Source: Chelonoidis abingdonii (taxonomy: Eukaryota > Chordata > Testudines > Testudinidae). Taken from it: 64,000 nt of DNA. Under the pieces are notes generated by a model. That model searched no databases. It was not told the DNA's origin and worked only from the letters and a program-made list of their open reading frames with translations. Location of the stretch: NCBI RefSeq assembly GCF_003597395.2, contig NC_133770.1, positions 8,479,529 through 8,543,528 on the forward strand, in the 5' to 3' direction. The translations under genes and the position numbers were made by a program. Within the stretch, counting starts at the first letter, position 1; every line of letters starts with the position of its first letter. Below are positions 11,045 to 22,119 of the stretch, in pieces.

Positions 11045-13260
11045 ACTGTAGCATATATTCCAAGGCCAGAAGGGACCATTGGGATCATCTAGTCTGAACT
11101 CCTGTATAACAAGGCCAATAAACTCCCCCAAAATAATTTCCGGAGAAGAACTTTTAGAAAAATATCCAGTCTTGATTTACAAATTGTCAGTAATAGAGAA
11201 TCCACGAAAATCCTTGACAAGCTGGTCCAATGGTTAAGTAACCTCATTGCTAAACTTTTACCTCTAATTTCTAGTCTGAATTTGTCTAGCTTCAACTTCT
11301 AGCCATTCGATAGGGTTATACCTTTCTCTGCTAGATGGCACAGCCCATTATCAAATATTTGTTCCACATGTAGATACTTAAAGACTATAATCAAGTCATC
11401 CCTTAACCTCTTCTTTGTTAAACTGAATAGACTGAGCTCCTTGAATCTATCATTATAAGCATGTTTGCTAAACATTTAATCGTTCTTGTGGCTCTTCTCT
11501 GAACCCTCTCCAACTTACCAACATCCTTCTTGAATTGTGGGCACCAGAACTGGACACAGCATTCCAGCAGGGGTCACACCAGTGCCAGATACAGAGGTAG
11601 AATAATCTTGCTGCTCCTCTTTGAGAGTCCCCCGTTTATATATCCCAGGATCGCATTAGCCTTTTTAGGCAGAGCTTCACACTGGGAGTTCATGTTCAGC
11701 TGATTATCCATCACTCCCAAATCTGTTTCAGAATCACAGCTTTCCAGGATAAGGTGCCCCATCCTGTATGTATGGCCTGCATTCTTTGTTACTCGATGTA
11801 CAGATTCACACTTAGCCATATTAAAATTCATATTGTTTCCATGTGCACAGCTTACCGAGTGATCCAGATCACTCTGTACAAATGACCTGTCCTCCTCATT
11901 ATTTACCACATCCCCAATGTGTGTGTCATCTGCAAACTGTATCAGTGATGATTTTATGTTTTCTTCCAGGTCACTGATAAATAGTATAGGTCCCAGAACC
12001 AATCTTTGCAGGACACCACTAGAAACACACCTGTTCAGTGATGCTTCCCCATTTATAGTTACATTTGGAGACCTATCAGTTAGCCAGCTTTTAATCCATT
12101 TAAGGCAGCAGTGGGCAAACTTTTTGACCCAAGGGCCACATCTGGGTATGGAAATTGTATGGCGGTCCATTAATGCTCACAAAATTGGGGTTCAGGTGAA
12201 GGAGGAGGTGAGGGTCTGGCTGGGGGTGCAGGCTCTGGGGTGAGGCCAGAAGTGGGGAGTTCAGGGTGCAGGAGGGGGCTCTGGGCTGGGGCAGGGGGTT
12301 GGGCTGCAGGGGAGAGTGAGGCCTCTGGCTGGAGATGTGGGCTGGCTCTGGGGTGTGGGCTCTGGGGTTGAGGGATTTGGGGTGCAGGAGGGTGCTCCCA
12401 GGTGGGATTGAGGGATACGGAGGGCAGGAGGGAGATCAGGGCAGGGGCAGGAGGGTTGGGCATGGGGAAATGGGGTGACAGCTCCAGCTGGAGTTGCGGG
12501 CTCTGGGGTGTGGGCTCTGGGGTTGAGGGATTTGGGGTGCAGGAGGGTGCTCCAAGCTGGTATTGAAGGGTTCAGAGGGTGGGAGGGGGATCAGGGTTGG
12601 GGCAGGTGGTTGGGGCATGGGAAGGGCTCAGGGGTGCAGGCTCCAGGTGGCACTTATCTGAAGCAGCTCCCAGAAACTGTGGCATGTCCCCTCTCCGGAT
12701 CCTACACAGAGCCACGGCCAGGCTGCTCTCCATGCTACCCTATCCACAGGTGCTGCCCCTGCAGCTCCCATTGGCCACAGTTCCCAACCAATGGGAGCTG
12801 CAGGGATGGCACTTGAGGAGGGGGCAGCGCAGAGCCCCCTGACTGCCCCTAAATGTAGGAGCTGGAGGGGGGACATGCACCACACAGAGCTGCGACACAT
12901 GCGCGTGGAGCACCCACCGACCCCACTCGCCGGATGGAGTGGGGGAAGCCCCAGCCCACTCCCTAGCAGGAGCTTGAGGGCCGGATGTGGGCTGCGGGCT
13001 GTAGTTTACCTACCCCTGATTTAAGGTGTGCCATGTTAAGGTTATAGCATTCTAGTCTTTTTAATCGAAATGTCATGTGGTACCAAGTCAAATGCTTTAC
13101 AGAAGTCTAGGTATATGATGTCAACACTATTACCATTATCAACCAACGCTGTAATCTCATAAAAAAAGATATCAAGTTTGTTTGAGAGGATTTATTTTCC
13201 ATAAACCCATGTCGATTGGCATTAATACTTCATGTTTTTACTTAAGACCCATATCAGGCA
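11045..13260 (-). mobile_element. CR1 LINE with RT domain, split by a hAT-like insertion
   Basis: Antisense CR1: 3' end at the left (11045, 'ttccaaggccagaagggacc'). The RT ORF runs right to left, through 11574-12105 and then 13027-13260 beyond the insertion. Visible RT motifs are LVLGPILF (motif B region) and the catalytic FADDT (11924-11939), which keeps both aspartates. Upstream of the insertion the 'ctttacagaagtctaggtatatgatgtc' part encodes the Y-LDF-KAFD region. Frameshifts and stops make it dead. The 913-bp element at 12106-13018 interrupts the RT; joining the flanks restores the expected CR1 order. Confidence 0.92.
12106..13018. mobile_element. Non-autonomous hAT-like element with GC-rich minisatellite interior
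   Basis: Termini are CAGCAGTGGGCAAACT and AGTTTACCTACCCCTG. The exact 8-bp target duplication ATTTAAGG lies at 12098-12105 and 13019-13026, which is diagnostic of hAT-type integration. The interior (about 12190-12640) is a degenerate G-rich tandem array with units like 'ggggtgcaggagggggctctg'. A conserved block containing 'cccattggccacag' and its inverse 'caatgggagctgcag' lies near 12765-12805. It encodes no transposase. Proline-rich open frames here are products of the minisatellite. Confidence 0.88.
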
Positions 13261-13291
13261 CTCCATTATGTCAATGAGAACTCTGCAAGAG

Positions 13292-13540
13292 TCAGGATAG
13301 CAGAATACCAGAGCCAAGGTTGTAGGTTACTTGCACTATATTTAGATACCATCTGTCCTGCCAAGGGATTCCATAGTGCTGTATGTAGCTGTTGAAGGAG
13401 GATGTGAAGAACAGCCAAAAAAAACTACAGGGGAAATGGAGAAAGCAGAACTCAAGATGAAGTTTGTCCAGGACAATGGAATTAACACGGTAAAGAAGAG
13501 TGCCACAACATTTATAATGAGCGGAAATCATACTCAATAG
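13292..13540. other. Unassigned sequence between CR1 and MITE
   Basis: A minus-strand open frame (13292-13618) spans this segment and runs into the neighbouring MITE, so it is not supported as a gene. No repeat family was recognised. Confidence 0.35.
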
Positions 13541-13542
13541 AC

Positions 13543-13830
13543 CATAGGTGCTGAGTTTTACTTTTCCCTGGGGATGCTCCATCCCAGCTCCGCCCCCGAG
13601 GCCCCAACTCCACTCCATCCTTTCCCATTAGGCCACACCCTCACCCCGCTTCTTCCTGCCCATGCTCTGCCCCCTCCCTGAGGCCCCCACCCACCTGCCG
13701 CTCGCTGCTCTCTGCCCTCCCCCAAGTCCCACCCAAGCCCCTAAACAGCTGATCAGTGGCACCACCCAACAGCTGTGGCTAGTGGGTGCTGAGAACCCAC
13801 TATTTTTTCCCCATAGAGTCGGTGTCTCTG
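13543..13830. mobile_element. hAT-like MITE ('cataggtgctgag...gagtcggtgtctctg')
   Basis: Left CATAGGTGCTGAGTTTTAC and right CCCATAGAGTCGGTGTCTCTG are diverged inverted termini of a common turtle MITE, with a C-rich interior. 'gtgggtgctgagaacccac' near 13781-13800 is an internal palindrome. I could not define a target duplication. Confidence 0.6.
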
Positions 13831-14084
13831 AGACCATCCTTAGCTCCACCTTGAGGTGTTGGTTCAGCATTGTGTTAAAAGGGAGCGTGACACCTACTTG
13901 AATCACCACATGTTACTAACCAGCACCTGTATGTTATTTAGCAGTCTCATCTGCTCTTCTACCCATCTGTCCTGCTCACCTTCTGAGGTATCACAGGATC
14001 ACAGCCCAGAGTACCGCAGCTTCTGCCTTTATATAGCCAGATAGATCAGATCACATAAAATCAGACACAGGAGCTCAAACCTGT

Positions 14085-14140
14085 GGTCCATCTAGTCCAG
14101 CCTCTTGTCTTTAACAGTGGCCAATACCAGCTATTTACAT
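14085..14140 (-). mobile_element. CR1 3'-end fragment
   Basis: 'gtggtccatctagtccagcctcttgtctttaacagtggccaataccag' matches the antisense CR1 3' UTR also seen at 1765-1830. Only about 55 bp remain. Confidence 0.6.
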
Positions 14141-14149
14141 ATCACTTGG

Positions 14150-16000
14150 CTGGGAGGCTGCCAAAGAACATACTGATGCCATAGCACAGAGGAAGTGGCC
14201 ATGGGATGTAGCACTCTTCCCACGGAGACAGTGCCTCAGTACGGGATTAGGTGGTGCTGTACTCTTGACTACTGGTGGCTATTAAAGAGCCCAGGCTGCT
14301 TTTGTTTTGGTATGATCCATGGTGCCATGTGCAGATGAGAAAAAGAATGAGTAGGTTCGTTTGATTCATTCTAAGCCTCTCATTGTCAGCTGTTCACTTC
14401 CCAGCGAAGCTCATTCAGGAATAGATGAGATCACTGCAAAATGCAGAGTTTCTCCTTAGAAGCTTCAGTAGCGTGAAATACTTTTTGGTCTGCATCTTCT
14501 AGTGGCACGAAACTGGCCATGCTGTGAATGCAGTGACTTGTACATTCCTCCCTAGCTGGGTAGGCTTATTAGGGTAAAGTGATATCCCAGGGAGAAAAAA
14601 AAAATAGTGGAGTTTATTAAGTGGTTAATTCCTGGCCCTTTGCCAATAATCACCTGAACGTCCATTTCCTTCTATCTCGGATGGTTGTCTAGACAACCAA
14701 CACCTGTTCCTATTGAATGGCTAATATCCCAAACTGGAAAGAGGGTTCAATCGTAAAACAGTCATGACCTCTGGTCATCAGCTTCCACTGGCAAATGTTC
14801 AAGACAGCCGAAGTACTTCCAAGTCACTTAGCGCTGCCTTCCTGCTTCTGCAGCTCCTACAAGCTCGGCTGCTCCACTAGCTGAGCTCCTTGGGGTTCTC
14901 TTTTTGTTGTTTTCTGCTGTGCTCTGTGCAGTGACCTGACTTACTGGAAATCACACAGGCACACACAAAGCTGGAAGAAGACGGAAAAATATCCAGGGTT
15001 TTTGTTGCGTTTTCTTTCCAGAGAACGGCATGTTTCCCGCATTCCAGCATGGCACAATGGACAGCTAACTCATCTTCTAACTCGGATACAAGAGAGCTTC
15101 TAACTCAGTCAGTTTTCTGTGGAGAAATGAGGAACTTCCTCTGGGATGGCACATTCTGTGCAAGTTTTATTCTTAGGTCACTCTGATTGCACTGCCAACC
15201 TGAGAGCCCCCTAGAGTTTAGCTTTCGGTCTATCTCCAGTCACCAGAATATGGCAAAATAAGGCATCCCTGATACCACCGTGCCTTCCAGTACACCCCTC
15301 AACCATGAGATAGAGGGCGAACCTTATGGATAAGGTGAGGAAGTGTTCAGTCTTCATAGCGTACCTCCGCCAAGGCGGCTCTGTTCAGACAGGAAGTGAA
15401 GGTGCCATTTAGGGACAATTCTGGTGGTTTTAGTTACATAGATCCTTTTCCACTTGCAGAGAGCTACCAATCATATTTCACAAAGGCCAAACAAGACCTA
15501 ACTTCTGGTGGTGATTTTAGGTTAGTATCAGAATGAGTTGGGCTCAAGCTTCTGATCCTGCAGCAACCCACACAGAACTAGGAGGGATGAGCCCAAGTTG
15601 CAGGAGGGGAGAGTTTGAAGGAGGCACCAGGAAGTCAGTCTCTGGGCACATGGCTAGAATGCTCACTGCAGTTGTGGAATTTTCTTTAAATAGTTCTCTT
15701 AACAAAGAGTCTGTCTAGTTTTACAAGAATGGAGCCCTTTCAAGTTAATCCTCAGCAGGTGGTACATGGAACAAACCCAGAAGTTCAAAAACTCCAGTTC
15801 CCATTACCAACCCCCTAAGCCATCCACTTACCTCCAATCCAAGGACTTACATCCAAGTTTGCCTATCTAGATGTGAACTTCAACAAGCTACAAATGAGGG
15901 CTCCATCATCCAGGAAAATTTGTACCTTTGTTTTGTACTTGTACTATTCTGAGACCTTCCTGGTCCCAGCCTACCTTGCCTTCAACAGTTAAAGTGAACA
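14150..16000. other. Unassigned, low-repeat sequence
   Basis: About 1.85 kb with no recognised repeat and only one short open frame (15533-15718) without domain similarity. It could hold regulatory sequence, but nothing specific can be claimed. Confidence 0.4.
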
Positions 16001-16008
16001 CATTCTTA

Positions 16009-16412
16009 GAGTCATAGAATATCAGGGTTGGAAGAGACCTCAGGAAATCATCTAGTCCAACCCCCTGCTCAAAGCAGGACCAACGCCAACTAAATCATCC
16101 CAGCCAAGGCTATGTCAAGCCGGGCCTTAAAGACCTCTAAGGATGGATATTGCACCATCTCATTAGGTAACCCATTCCAGTGCTTCACCACCCTCCTACT
16201 GATATTATGTTTCCTAATATCCAACCTAGACCTCCCCCATGGCAACTTGAGACCATCGCTCCTTGTTCTGTCATCTGCCACCACTGAGACCAGCCAAGCT
16301 CCATCCTGTTTGGAACCTCCCTTCAGGGAGTTGAAGGCTGTTATCAAATCGACTCTCACGCTTCTCTTCTGCGGACTAAATAAGTCCAGTTCCCTCAGCC
16401 TCTCCTCATAAG
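16009..16412 (-). mobile_element. CR1 LINE 3' end
   Basis: The antisense copy starts with the tail 'gagtcatagaatatcagggttggaagagacctc' and runs to 'cctctcctcataagtcat'. The minus-strand frame 16428-16090 carries the C-terminal ORF tail with LNRxKHNISRRVVKHWNGLP-like wording. This is a younger CR1 subfamily than the one at 1742, judging by its cleaner consensus. Truncated upstream at about 16412. Confidence 0.93.
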
Positions 16413-16654
16413 TCATATGCATTTGCACACATACCCATGGAGTTACAGTGGAAGGTAGAGTGTATTTATGCCTGATAATAACATACCAGCTGGAATTACT
16501 GCCAAGTGCAGCATACTACATACTCTAGAGGGAACCATATACCACCACTCAGAAGAGAGGAATCATAGAGTTCTGCGAGTTGGCACAGAGAGTTTGGAGG
16601 CGGCTGCAAACCTGAGTGGACCCCTCCTTGCCACTATCAAGTCTAAGACTCACT

Positions 16655-16755
16655 TGAACCCCAAAGGCTCAGCGTGCAGTGTAGACATACCAGAGAGGCC
16701 ACTCCTTCCTGTCCCTGGGAAAGCAGAAAGCTATGTAAAGTATAAGGCCCACTCC
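16655..16755. repeat. Segment duplicated at 18410-18510
   Basis: 'ggctcagcgtgcagtgtagacataccagagaggccac...ccctgggaaagcag' corresponds to 'gggcttagcatgcagcgtagacataccggagaggccaac...ccctgggaaagcaa' at 18431-18490. Similarity crosses the MITE border, so flanks as well as the MITE end are shared. Confidence 0.55.
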
Positions 16756-16790
16756 CCCTAAGAATGTATCTGAAGGATACTGTAAGCAAT

Positions 16791-17235
16791 TAGAGCTGAG
16801 CAGGAATTGGCTTTCCTGTACCCTGAATATTTTGAAGAGTTCAAAAATTGTTCCCCATCCCAAATTGAGATGAAATGTTAAAATCTTGAAAATGTTAAAG
16901 AACTGAAAAAAAAATGTGGTTTGGGCCAATCAAAATGTCTTTTCCATAATTGCACAATGTTTCATTTCTATTTTGACTTTTTTTTCTTACCTTTGAGTTT
17001 AACTAGCTTACCTGTCTCAACAGACAGTCATTTCCAACCAGAAAACTGGAATATTTCTGTTTAGAAAATGTTGATATGAAAGATTTGAACCATTCCAAAA
17101 CTTTTTTTTCCCCAAAACATTTTTGGAGTCAGGAGGTTTGTCAAATCTGGCCCTGTGGTGGATGCAATTTTGGTTTTGACAAATTGATGTTTTTCTCTGG
17201 TGAAGGTTTTGTTGAAAAATTTAGAAGCAGCTCTA
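16791..17235. mobile_element. AT-rich palindromic hAT-like element
   Basis: It starts TAGAGCTGAGCAGG and ends AAGCAGCTCTA, with flanks TAAGCAAT (16783-16790) and TGAGCAAG (17236-17243) matching 6 of 8. The arms are rich in 'gaaaattt/aaatttc' words. Same family as 4569-5352, but 445 bp. Confidence 0.7.
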
Positions 17236-17385
17236 TGAGCAAGTGATGTTCAAGGGACCCAGCAAAGGGAGAATCGTTCAGACATCTGCATATCTGTGTT
17301 GGCCTTCTCTAAGGTCGCCCCTATACCATCACTCTACACTGCAAATGCAACATTAGATGAATTGCCATTTAGAGACATTTAATGC

Positions 17386-17963
17386 CAGGGGTGGGCAAAT
17401 TATGACCCAGGGGCCACATCTGGCTCTTCAGAAGTTTAAACCCGGCCCTTGAGCTCCTGCTGGGGAGCAGGGTCTGGGGCTTGCCCCGCTCCATGTGTGT
17501 CGTGACTCCATGCAGCTCGTGGAAACGGCAGCATGGCCCCCCTCCAGCTCCTATGCGAAGGGCAGTCAGGGAGCGCCGCACGTTGTCCCTCCCCAAGCGC
17601 CGCCACCGCAGTTCCCATTGGCCGGCACTCCTGACCACCTCCAGTACCCCACCCCCCCTGCCCCAGCCCTGACCCCCATCCTGATCTCCAAACCCCTCGG
17701 TCCCACCCTCCTGCACCCCAGAGCCTGCACCCCCAACTGGAGCCCTCCTCTCCCCTCACCCACACCCCAACCCCCTGCCTCAGCCTGGAGCTCCCTCCTG
17801 CACCCTGAACTCCTCATTTCTGGCCCCTCCCCAGAGCCTGCACCCCCAGCTGAGCCCTCACCCCCTCCCACACCCCAACCCCCAATTTCATGAACGTTCA
17901 TGGCCTGCCATACAATTTCCATACCCGGATGTGACCCATGGGCCAAAAGGTTTGCCACCCCTG
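17386..17963. mobile_element. Minisatellite-bearing hAT-like element
   Basis: Termini CAGGGGTGGGCAAATT and GGTTTGCCACCCCTG match those of 12106-13018. The interior C-rich array (about 17640-17880, 'cctgcaccccagagcctgcacccccagc') is the same array in opposite orientation. Flanks TTTAATGC and TTCTACGC agree at only 5 of 8, so the insertion is old or one edge has drifted. Confidence 0.75.
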
Positions 17964-18095
17964 TTCTACGCCCATCATCAACAGCAGCTGAGCTGGAGAC
18001 CAGTAGGCAGCCATGACTGCAGTGTGCAGCAGGATATAATCTTACCTGCCCCTGGCACCAGCACTGCATTACTGAAGCCAGCAGCAGGGTCTGAG

Positions 18096-18459
18096 AGTAT
18101 GTCTACATTGCACTCTAAACCCAGGGGCCCAGGCTTGCAAACCTGGTAGTGTCCACATTGCATTGTCAATGGATTTACAGTTGCTGGATCAGGGTTTCAC
18201 AGTGATGCAAATGCATGCATACTGCACTATGCAGACCTTTTGACTCAGGTCTATGGGGTGACCTGTTTCCACACTATAAAATGACAAGACTTGGATCCAA
18301 GTCACAGTAGGACTTGGCCTCTGACCCACCCCGCAGCAGGGTTCTAAGACCCAAGTGTTTGCTGACCTAAGTCAGACTGATCTGTGTGTGGACAGAAGCG
18401 AGGGCTTGGGCTCAAACCTGATCCAGAGCCCGGGCTTAGCATGCAGCGTAGACATACCG
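18096..18459. mobile_element. Harbinger-like MITE ('gtatgtctaca...tgtagacatac')
   Basis: AGTATGTCTACATTGCA at the left and TGCAGCGTAGACATACCG at the right form terminal inverted repeats, with GAG on each side (18093-18095, 18460-18462). A 3-bp duplication suits PIF/Harbinger elements. The homologous flank at 16655-16755 weakens the exact right border. Confidence 0.6.
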
Positions 18460-18519
18460 GAGAGGCCAACTTTCTCATCCCTGGGAAAGCAAAGAATAAT
18501 GCAGAAAGCCAGCTCCACG

Positions 18520-20100
18520 CACCAGCCAGGCAGGCACTGGGAAGATGCATCAGGGAGGGAAAAACCATTACATGCCCCCCCCCCACCCCTTGCAGGAGGA
18601 TTTGGGTTGAATGCAATGGTAAATCATTTGGTCACACCCGCCGATGCCCCACATGCTACCCCTGGTGCTGCACCTGTCCTATGGCTCTGCAGAGGAGGGC
18701 TCTGAGCATACAACCATTAAAGCTTGCCAGGCCTTTATCTACTACAGCGACGGGAGCCCCAGAAACGGCTTGAGAGGTACAAGCCAGATTGTCACCTGGT
18801 GGAAATCCACACAGCTCTGTTGACATCATACTAGCTGAGGATCGGGCACATCTTTCAATCCGGTACATTTCACCAACAATGCTCAATTCACAGTAGGGAA
18901 AATATCTGTCTAGTTGAGTGGGAGTGGGAGAGAAAAAGATTCAAATTTAAATTAACTCAAGGCCAGCTTCAGTTGCATTCCCTGCTGGAATTCCTTCCAA
19001 GTTCCCCCCCTCCCAAACCCCACTTTTGCAACACAATGCCAATCTTTGACACCGAAGTGCTGTTACTTTTCACACAACACACCTCCTCTCTTTCTTTTTA
19101 GGCTGTGCTCTGGACATGACTTTGGCTAATGAAGTTTGTCAGCAGCCTGGAGGACTTTTCCTTGTTGGGTGGGCAGGAGGGAGGGAAAATTGGCAGAATT
19201 TGTCAGAGTTCGTCCATGTTTTAATGAAGCGGCCCCCGGGCAAATGAGGAATGACAGGGAGGTAACAATGAGCAGGCCTCCACTGCATCTCAAACCATTG
19301 CCTATAATTTCAGGAAGTAGGAATTCTCCAGGTGACAGATCTTTGAGTCCTTTCTCACTGCAGTTTCAAGCTGAGGGCTGTAGAGTCTTGAGCATGGAGA
19401 GAAATAAGTGACACCATGATGGCCTGGGCAAGGTGTCCATGGCAGCTCTGAAGCTCATATTCCACAGTCTCTGGGCTCAGAGGTTGCAGACACAGCATAA
19501 GCTGCTGCTCAGTTTGGATGCTTTCAGCAGAGAACGACTGCATAAGCGCTGGACATAATCACAGCAGAGACGGAAAAGGCCTATTGGTTCTCCTTTTCTA
19601 CTGCTGATGCACAATTCCTCCTTATCCTGCATTATCTGGTGCTTCTTCTGGTCCAGCTTTAAATTACTCAAGCACTGGGCCTTTGTAATATGGAGGTGTG
19701 GACATAGTGACACTTAGGAATGACCCAAAGCCTACTGGAGCCAATTGGAGTCTCTTTCCATTGATCTCCATTGGCTGGAAATCAGTATGGTTTTCAGCCA
19801 GATTCTTCTCCCACTTTCACCAATGTAAATCAGGGGTAGCTCCAGTATAATCAGTGGGCCTGCACCTGCATAAAACTCATGTGTGGGAGAGGAAGATGGA
19901 TCCCATTAGGTTTGGTGAGGGTTCCTTTGCCTTAGCAAGTTTGCTAATGTTATTCAGGAAACAGCCCTGCATTGGTCCCCCGGGGAAGAACTGGATGATC
20001 AATTAGGTCTTTGCCATCTCCAGCTTCTACAGCTCCACAAGTGAGAAGTGAGGAAATGGTAGAAATTCACTGTCAAGATGATGTGTTAAACACAGAGATA
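18520..20100. other. Mostly unassigned sequence
   Basis: It holds a poly-C tract (18575-18590). 19725-19790 has a 'ccattgatctccattggc' palindromic remnant and 19795-19870 an old 'gtaaatcaggggtagctcca' repeat remnant. No gene is supported. Confidence 0.4.
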
Positions 20101-20117
20101 ATCAGCTAAATTAAGAG

Positions 20118-20225
20118 TGGCAGAAGTCCAATGATTAGGGTGCTATTGGAGGACACAGGAGACATGGGGTCAATTTCCTACTCTCCCATAAACCTCCTCT
20201 GTGACCTTGGATATGTGCCTGGGGA
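20118..20225 (+). mobile_element. MIR-like SINE, tRNA-derived 5' half
   Basis: 'ccaatgattagggtgctattgg' and 'gggtcaatttcctactctcccataaacctcctctgtgaccttgg' follow the MIR 5' order (tRNA head, then core). Confidence 0.6.
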
Positions 20226-20508
20226 AAGCCTTAGAAAACATAAATCTGCTGGAGGTGCCAGACTGGAAGAAAGGACTCCTTTTCCAGGCAAGTGGAGGAA
20301 TCTGTGCAAAGGAGGTATTTCGACATCTGGTGGCCGAACACCATATCAATGGATGGAGGGGGCTCATGAATTGCTGAGGTAGCCATTATAAGGTTGCCCA
20401 TTCGGAGAATTTGTCCAACCATCTAGAGTTTTCACCGCATTAAAGTTTTCAAGCATCACCACACATGAGTGAAAATGTGTACAAATATTAATGAGGTGCT
20501 GAACTAGG

Positions 20509-21006
20509 ATTCATAGATCCCAAGGCCCGAAAGAACCACTGTGATCATCTAGTCTGACCGCCTGTACTGTGCAGGCCAGAGAACTGCCCCAAAATAATTC
20601 CTTCAGGAGATCTTTTAGAAAAACAGCCAATCTTGATTTAAAAATTGTCAGTGATAGAGAATGCACCACAACCCTTGGCAAACTGTTGCAGTGGTTAATT
20701 ATGCTCACCGTTAAAGAATTATACCTTATTTCCAGTCTGAATTTGTTTAGCTTCAACTTCCAGCCATTGGATCGTGTTATATCTTTCTCTGCCAGACTGA
20801 ATAGCCCATTATTAAATATTTGTTCCTCATGTAGATAGGTGGTATAGATTATAATGGTCACCGTTTAACCTTCTCTTTATTAAGCTAACTATATTGTGCT
20901 CTGTGAGTCCATCACTATAAGGCGGGTTTTCTAATCCTTTAATCATTCTTGTGGCTCTTTTTTTAACCCTCTCCAGTTTATCAACATCATTCTTGAATTG
21001 TGGCGC
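20509..21006 (-). mobile_element. CR1 LINE 3' end
   Basis: The antisense copy begins 'ttcatagatcccaaggcccgaaag' and passes through the same ORF tail as 11045-11560, for example 'ccagccattggatcgtgttatatctttctctgcc' versus 11300-11340. The two are therefore copies of one subfamily. Several frameshifts are present. The CR1 match ends near 'cttgaattgtggcgccag'. Confidence 0.9.
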
Positions 21007-21034
21007 CAGATTGCAGAGGACTGGTATCTGTGGA

Positions 21035-21105
21035 ACCAACCACCCAGGACAGCATGGACATCCCAGACAGTATGGACATCCCAGACTGTATGATGTGACC
21101 AGACG
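21035..21105. repeat. Short tandem repeat of about 20 bp
   Basis: 'catggacatcccagacagta' is followed by 'tggacatcccagactgtatg', giving about 2.5 degenerate units just past the CR1 border. Confidence 0.5.
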
Positions 21106-21229
21106 GGGACACGGGAAACCAAATGTAGACATCTCCAAGTAGCTTTTTGGCTTACCACAGCTACTGGGATTTAAAATCCAGACAGCCTGGGACACTGCAA
21201 CATTGCAACTCAAAACAGCCTTCTTTCAT

Positions 21230-21740
21230 GACACAGTCAAAAACACAGTAATAGCTGAAAACATTCATTACAGATTTAGCCTCATTTGTTGCTAGCAAAC
21301 AAATCCACGAACCCACTCATAAACTCATCGTCATTTCCTTCGAACTTATTAAGTTATCACAGAGTTGCTTCCCCAGCTCGGCCCCTCATGGCTGGGCATG
21401 GCAGCTCTGCCTCGGTTTCCTCACAACAATCTTCAGCCAACTCTGGCTCTCAAGGTGACTTGGCCCAACAGCCATGCCACTTGAAAGTCTTCAGCCTGTG
21501 CAGGGGCAACAGATGCAGCCTCTCACAGAAGCAATCTATCTACTCTCCTTTACCAACAGGCCTGAATTGCTGGGCTTCCTTCTTAAATCCTACACCCAGC
21601 AAAGGTGTAGTAAATTGGGGCTAACTGAGCACATGGCTGCTCTTTAATCCCTGCCTGTCTGCTGCGGGATTTGTCTCTTCTACATAAGTAGTCATAAGTG
21701 TTCACCAGATACAGTACTGCCAGCCCCAGGCATTCAACAA
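21230..21740. other. Unassigned, possibly LTR-derived
   Basis: The composition and phrases such as 'ctgaattgctgggcttccttcttaaatcc' are suggestive of a diverged LTR, but I could not find termini or a duplication. No gene is supported. Confidence 0.25.
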
Positions 21741-21749
21741 TCATAAACC

Positions 21750-21943
21750 AGGCCCGGGAAGGGTGGCCAACACATCCCTCGACCCCGCGCCACTTCCCAC
21801 AGTCCCCATTGGCCAGGGACAGTGAACCGTGGACAGTGAGAGCTGCTATCAGACAAACCTGCGGACGCTGCAGGTAAACAAACTTGCCCGGCCCACCAGG
21901 AGCTTACTCTGACAGGCCATGTGCCAAAGGTTGCCGATCCCTG
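21750..21943. mobile_element. hAT-like element fragment ('ggttgccgatccctg' end)
   Basis: The right terminus 'catgtgccaaaggttgccgatccctg' and the internal 'cctgcggacgctgcaggtaaacaaac' belong to a turtle hAT-like family. The matching left terminus is absent, so this is a truncated copy. Confidence 0.6.
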
Positions 21944-21960
21944 ACTTAGACTGTAAGGCT

Positions 21961-22045
21961 CAGATCCTCAAAGGTATTTAGATGTCTAACTGCCATGAGA
22001 TCAATTAGGCACCTAAATACCTTTGAAGATCTAGGCCTAAGCTCC
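21961..22045. repeat. Inverted repeat ('ctcaaaggtatttag')
   Basis: CTCAAAGGTATTTAG (from 21968) is inverted as CTAAATACCTTTGAAG (22014-22029), forming a hairpin of about 60 bp. It is one half of an old sauropsid repeat whose pieces also lie near 950-1010 and 9035-9080. Confidence 0.6.
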
Positions 22046-22119
22046 TTGGAGCAGGGACAATGGCCTTAAAATACAGTAACGCTCTGCTCAAGGCAGGACC
22101 CAAGATGGGGACGAGGTGT

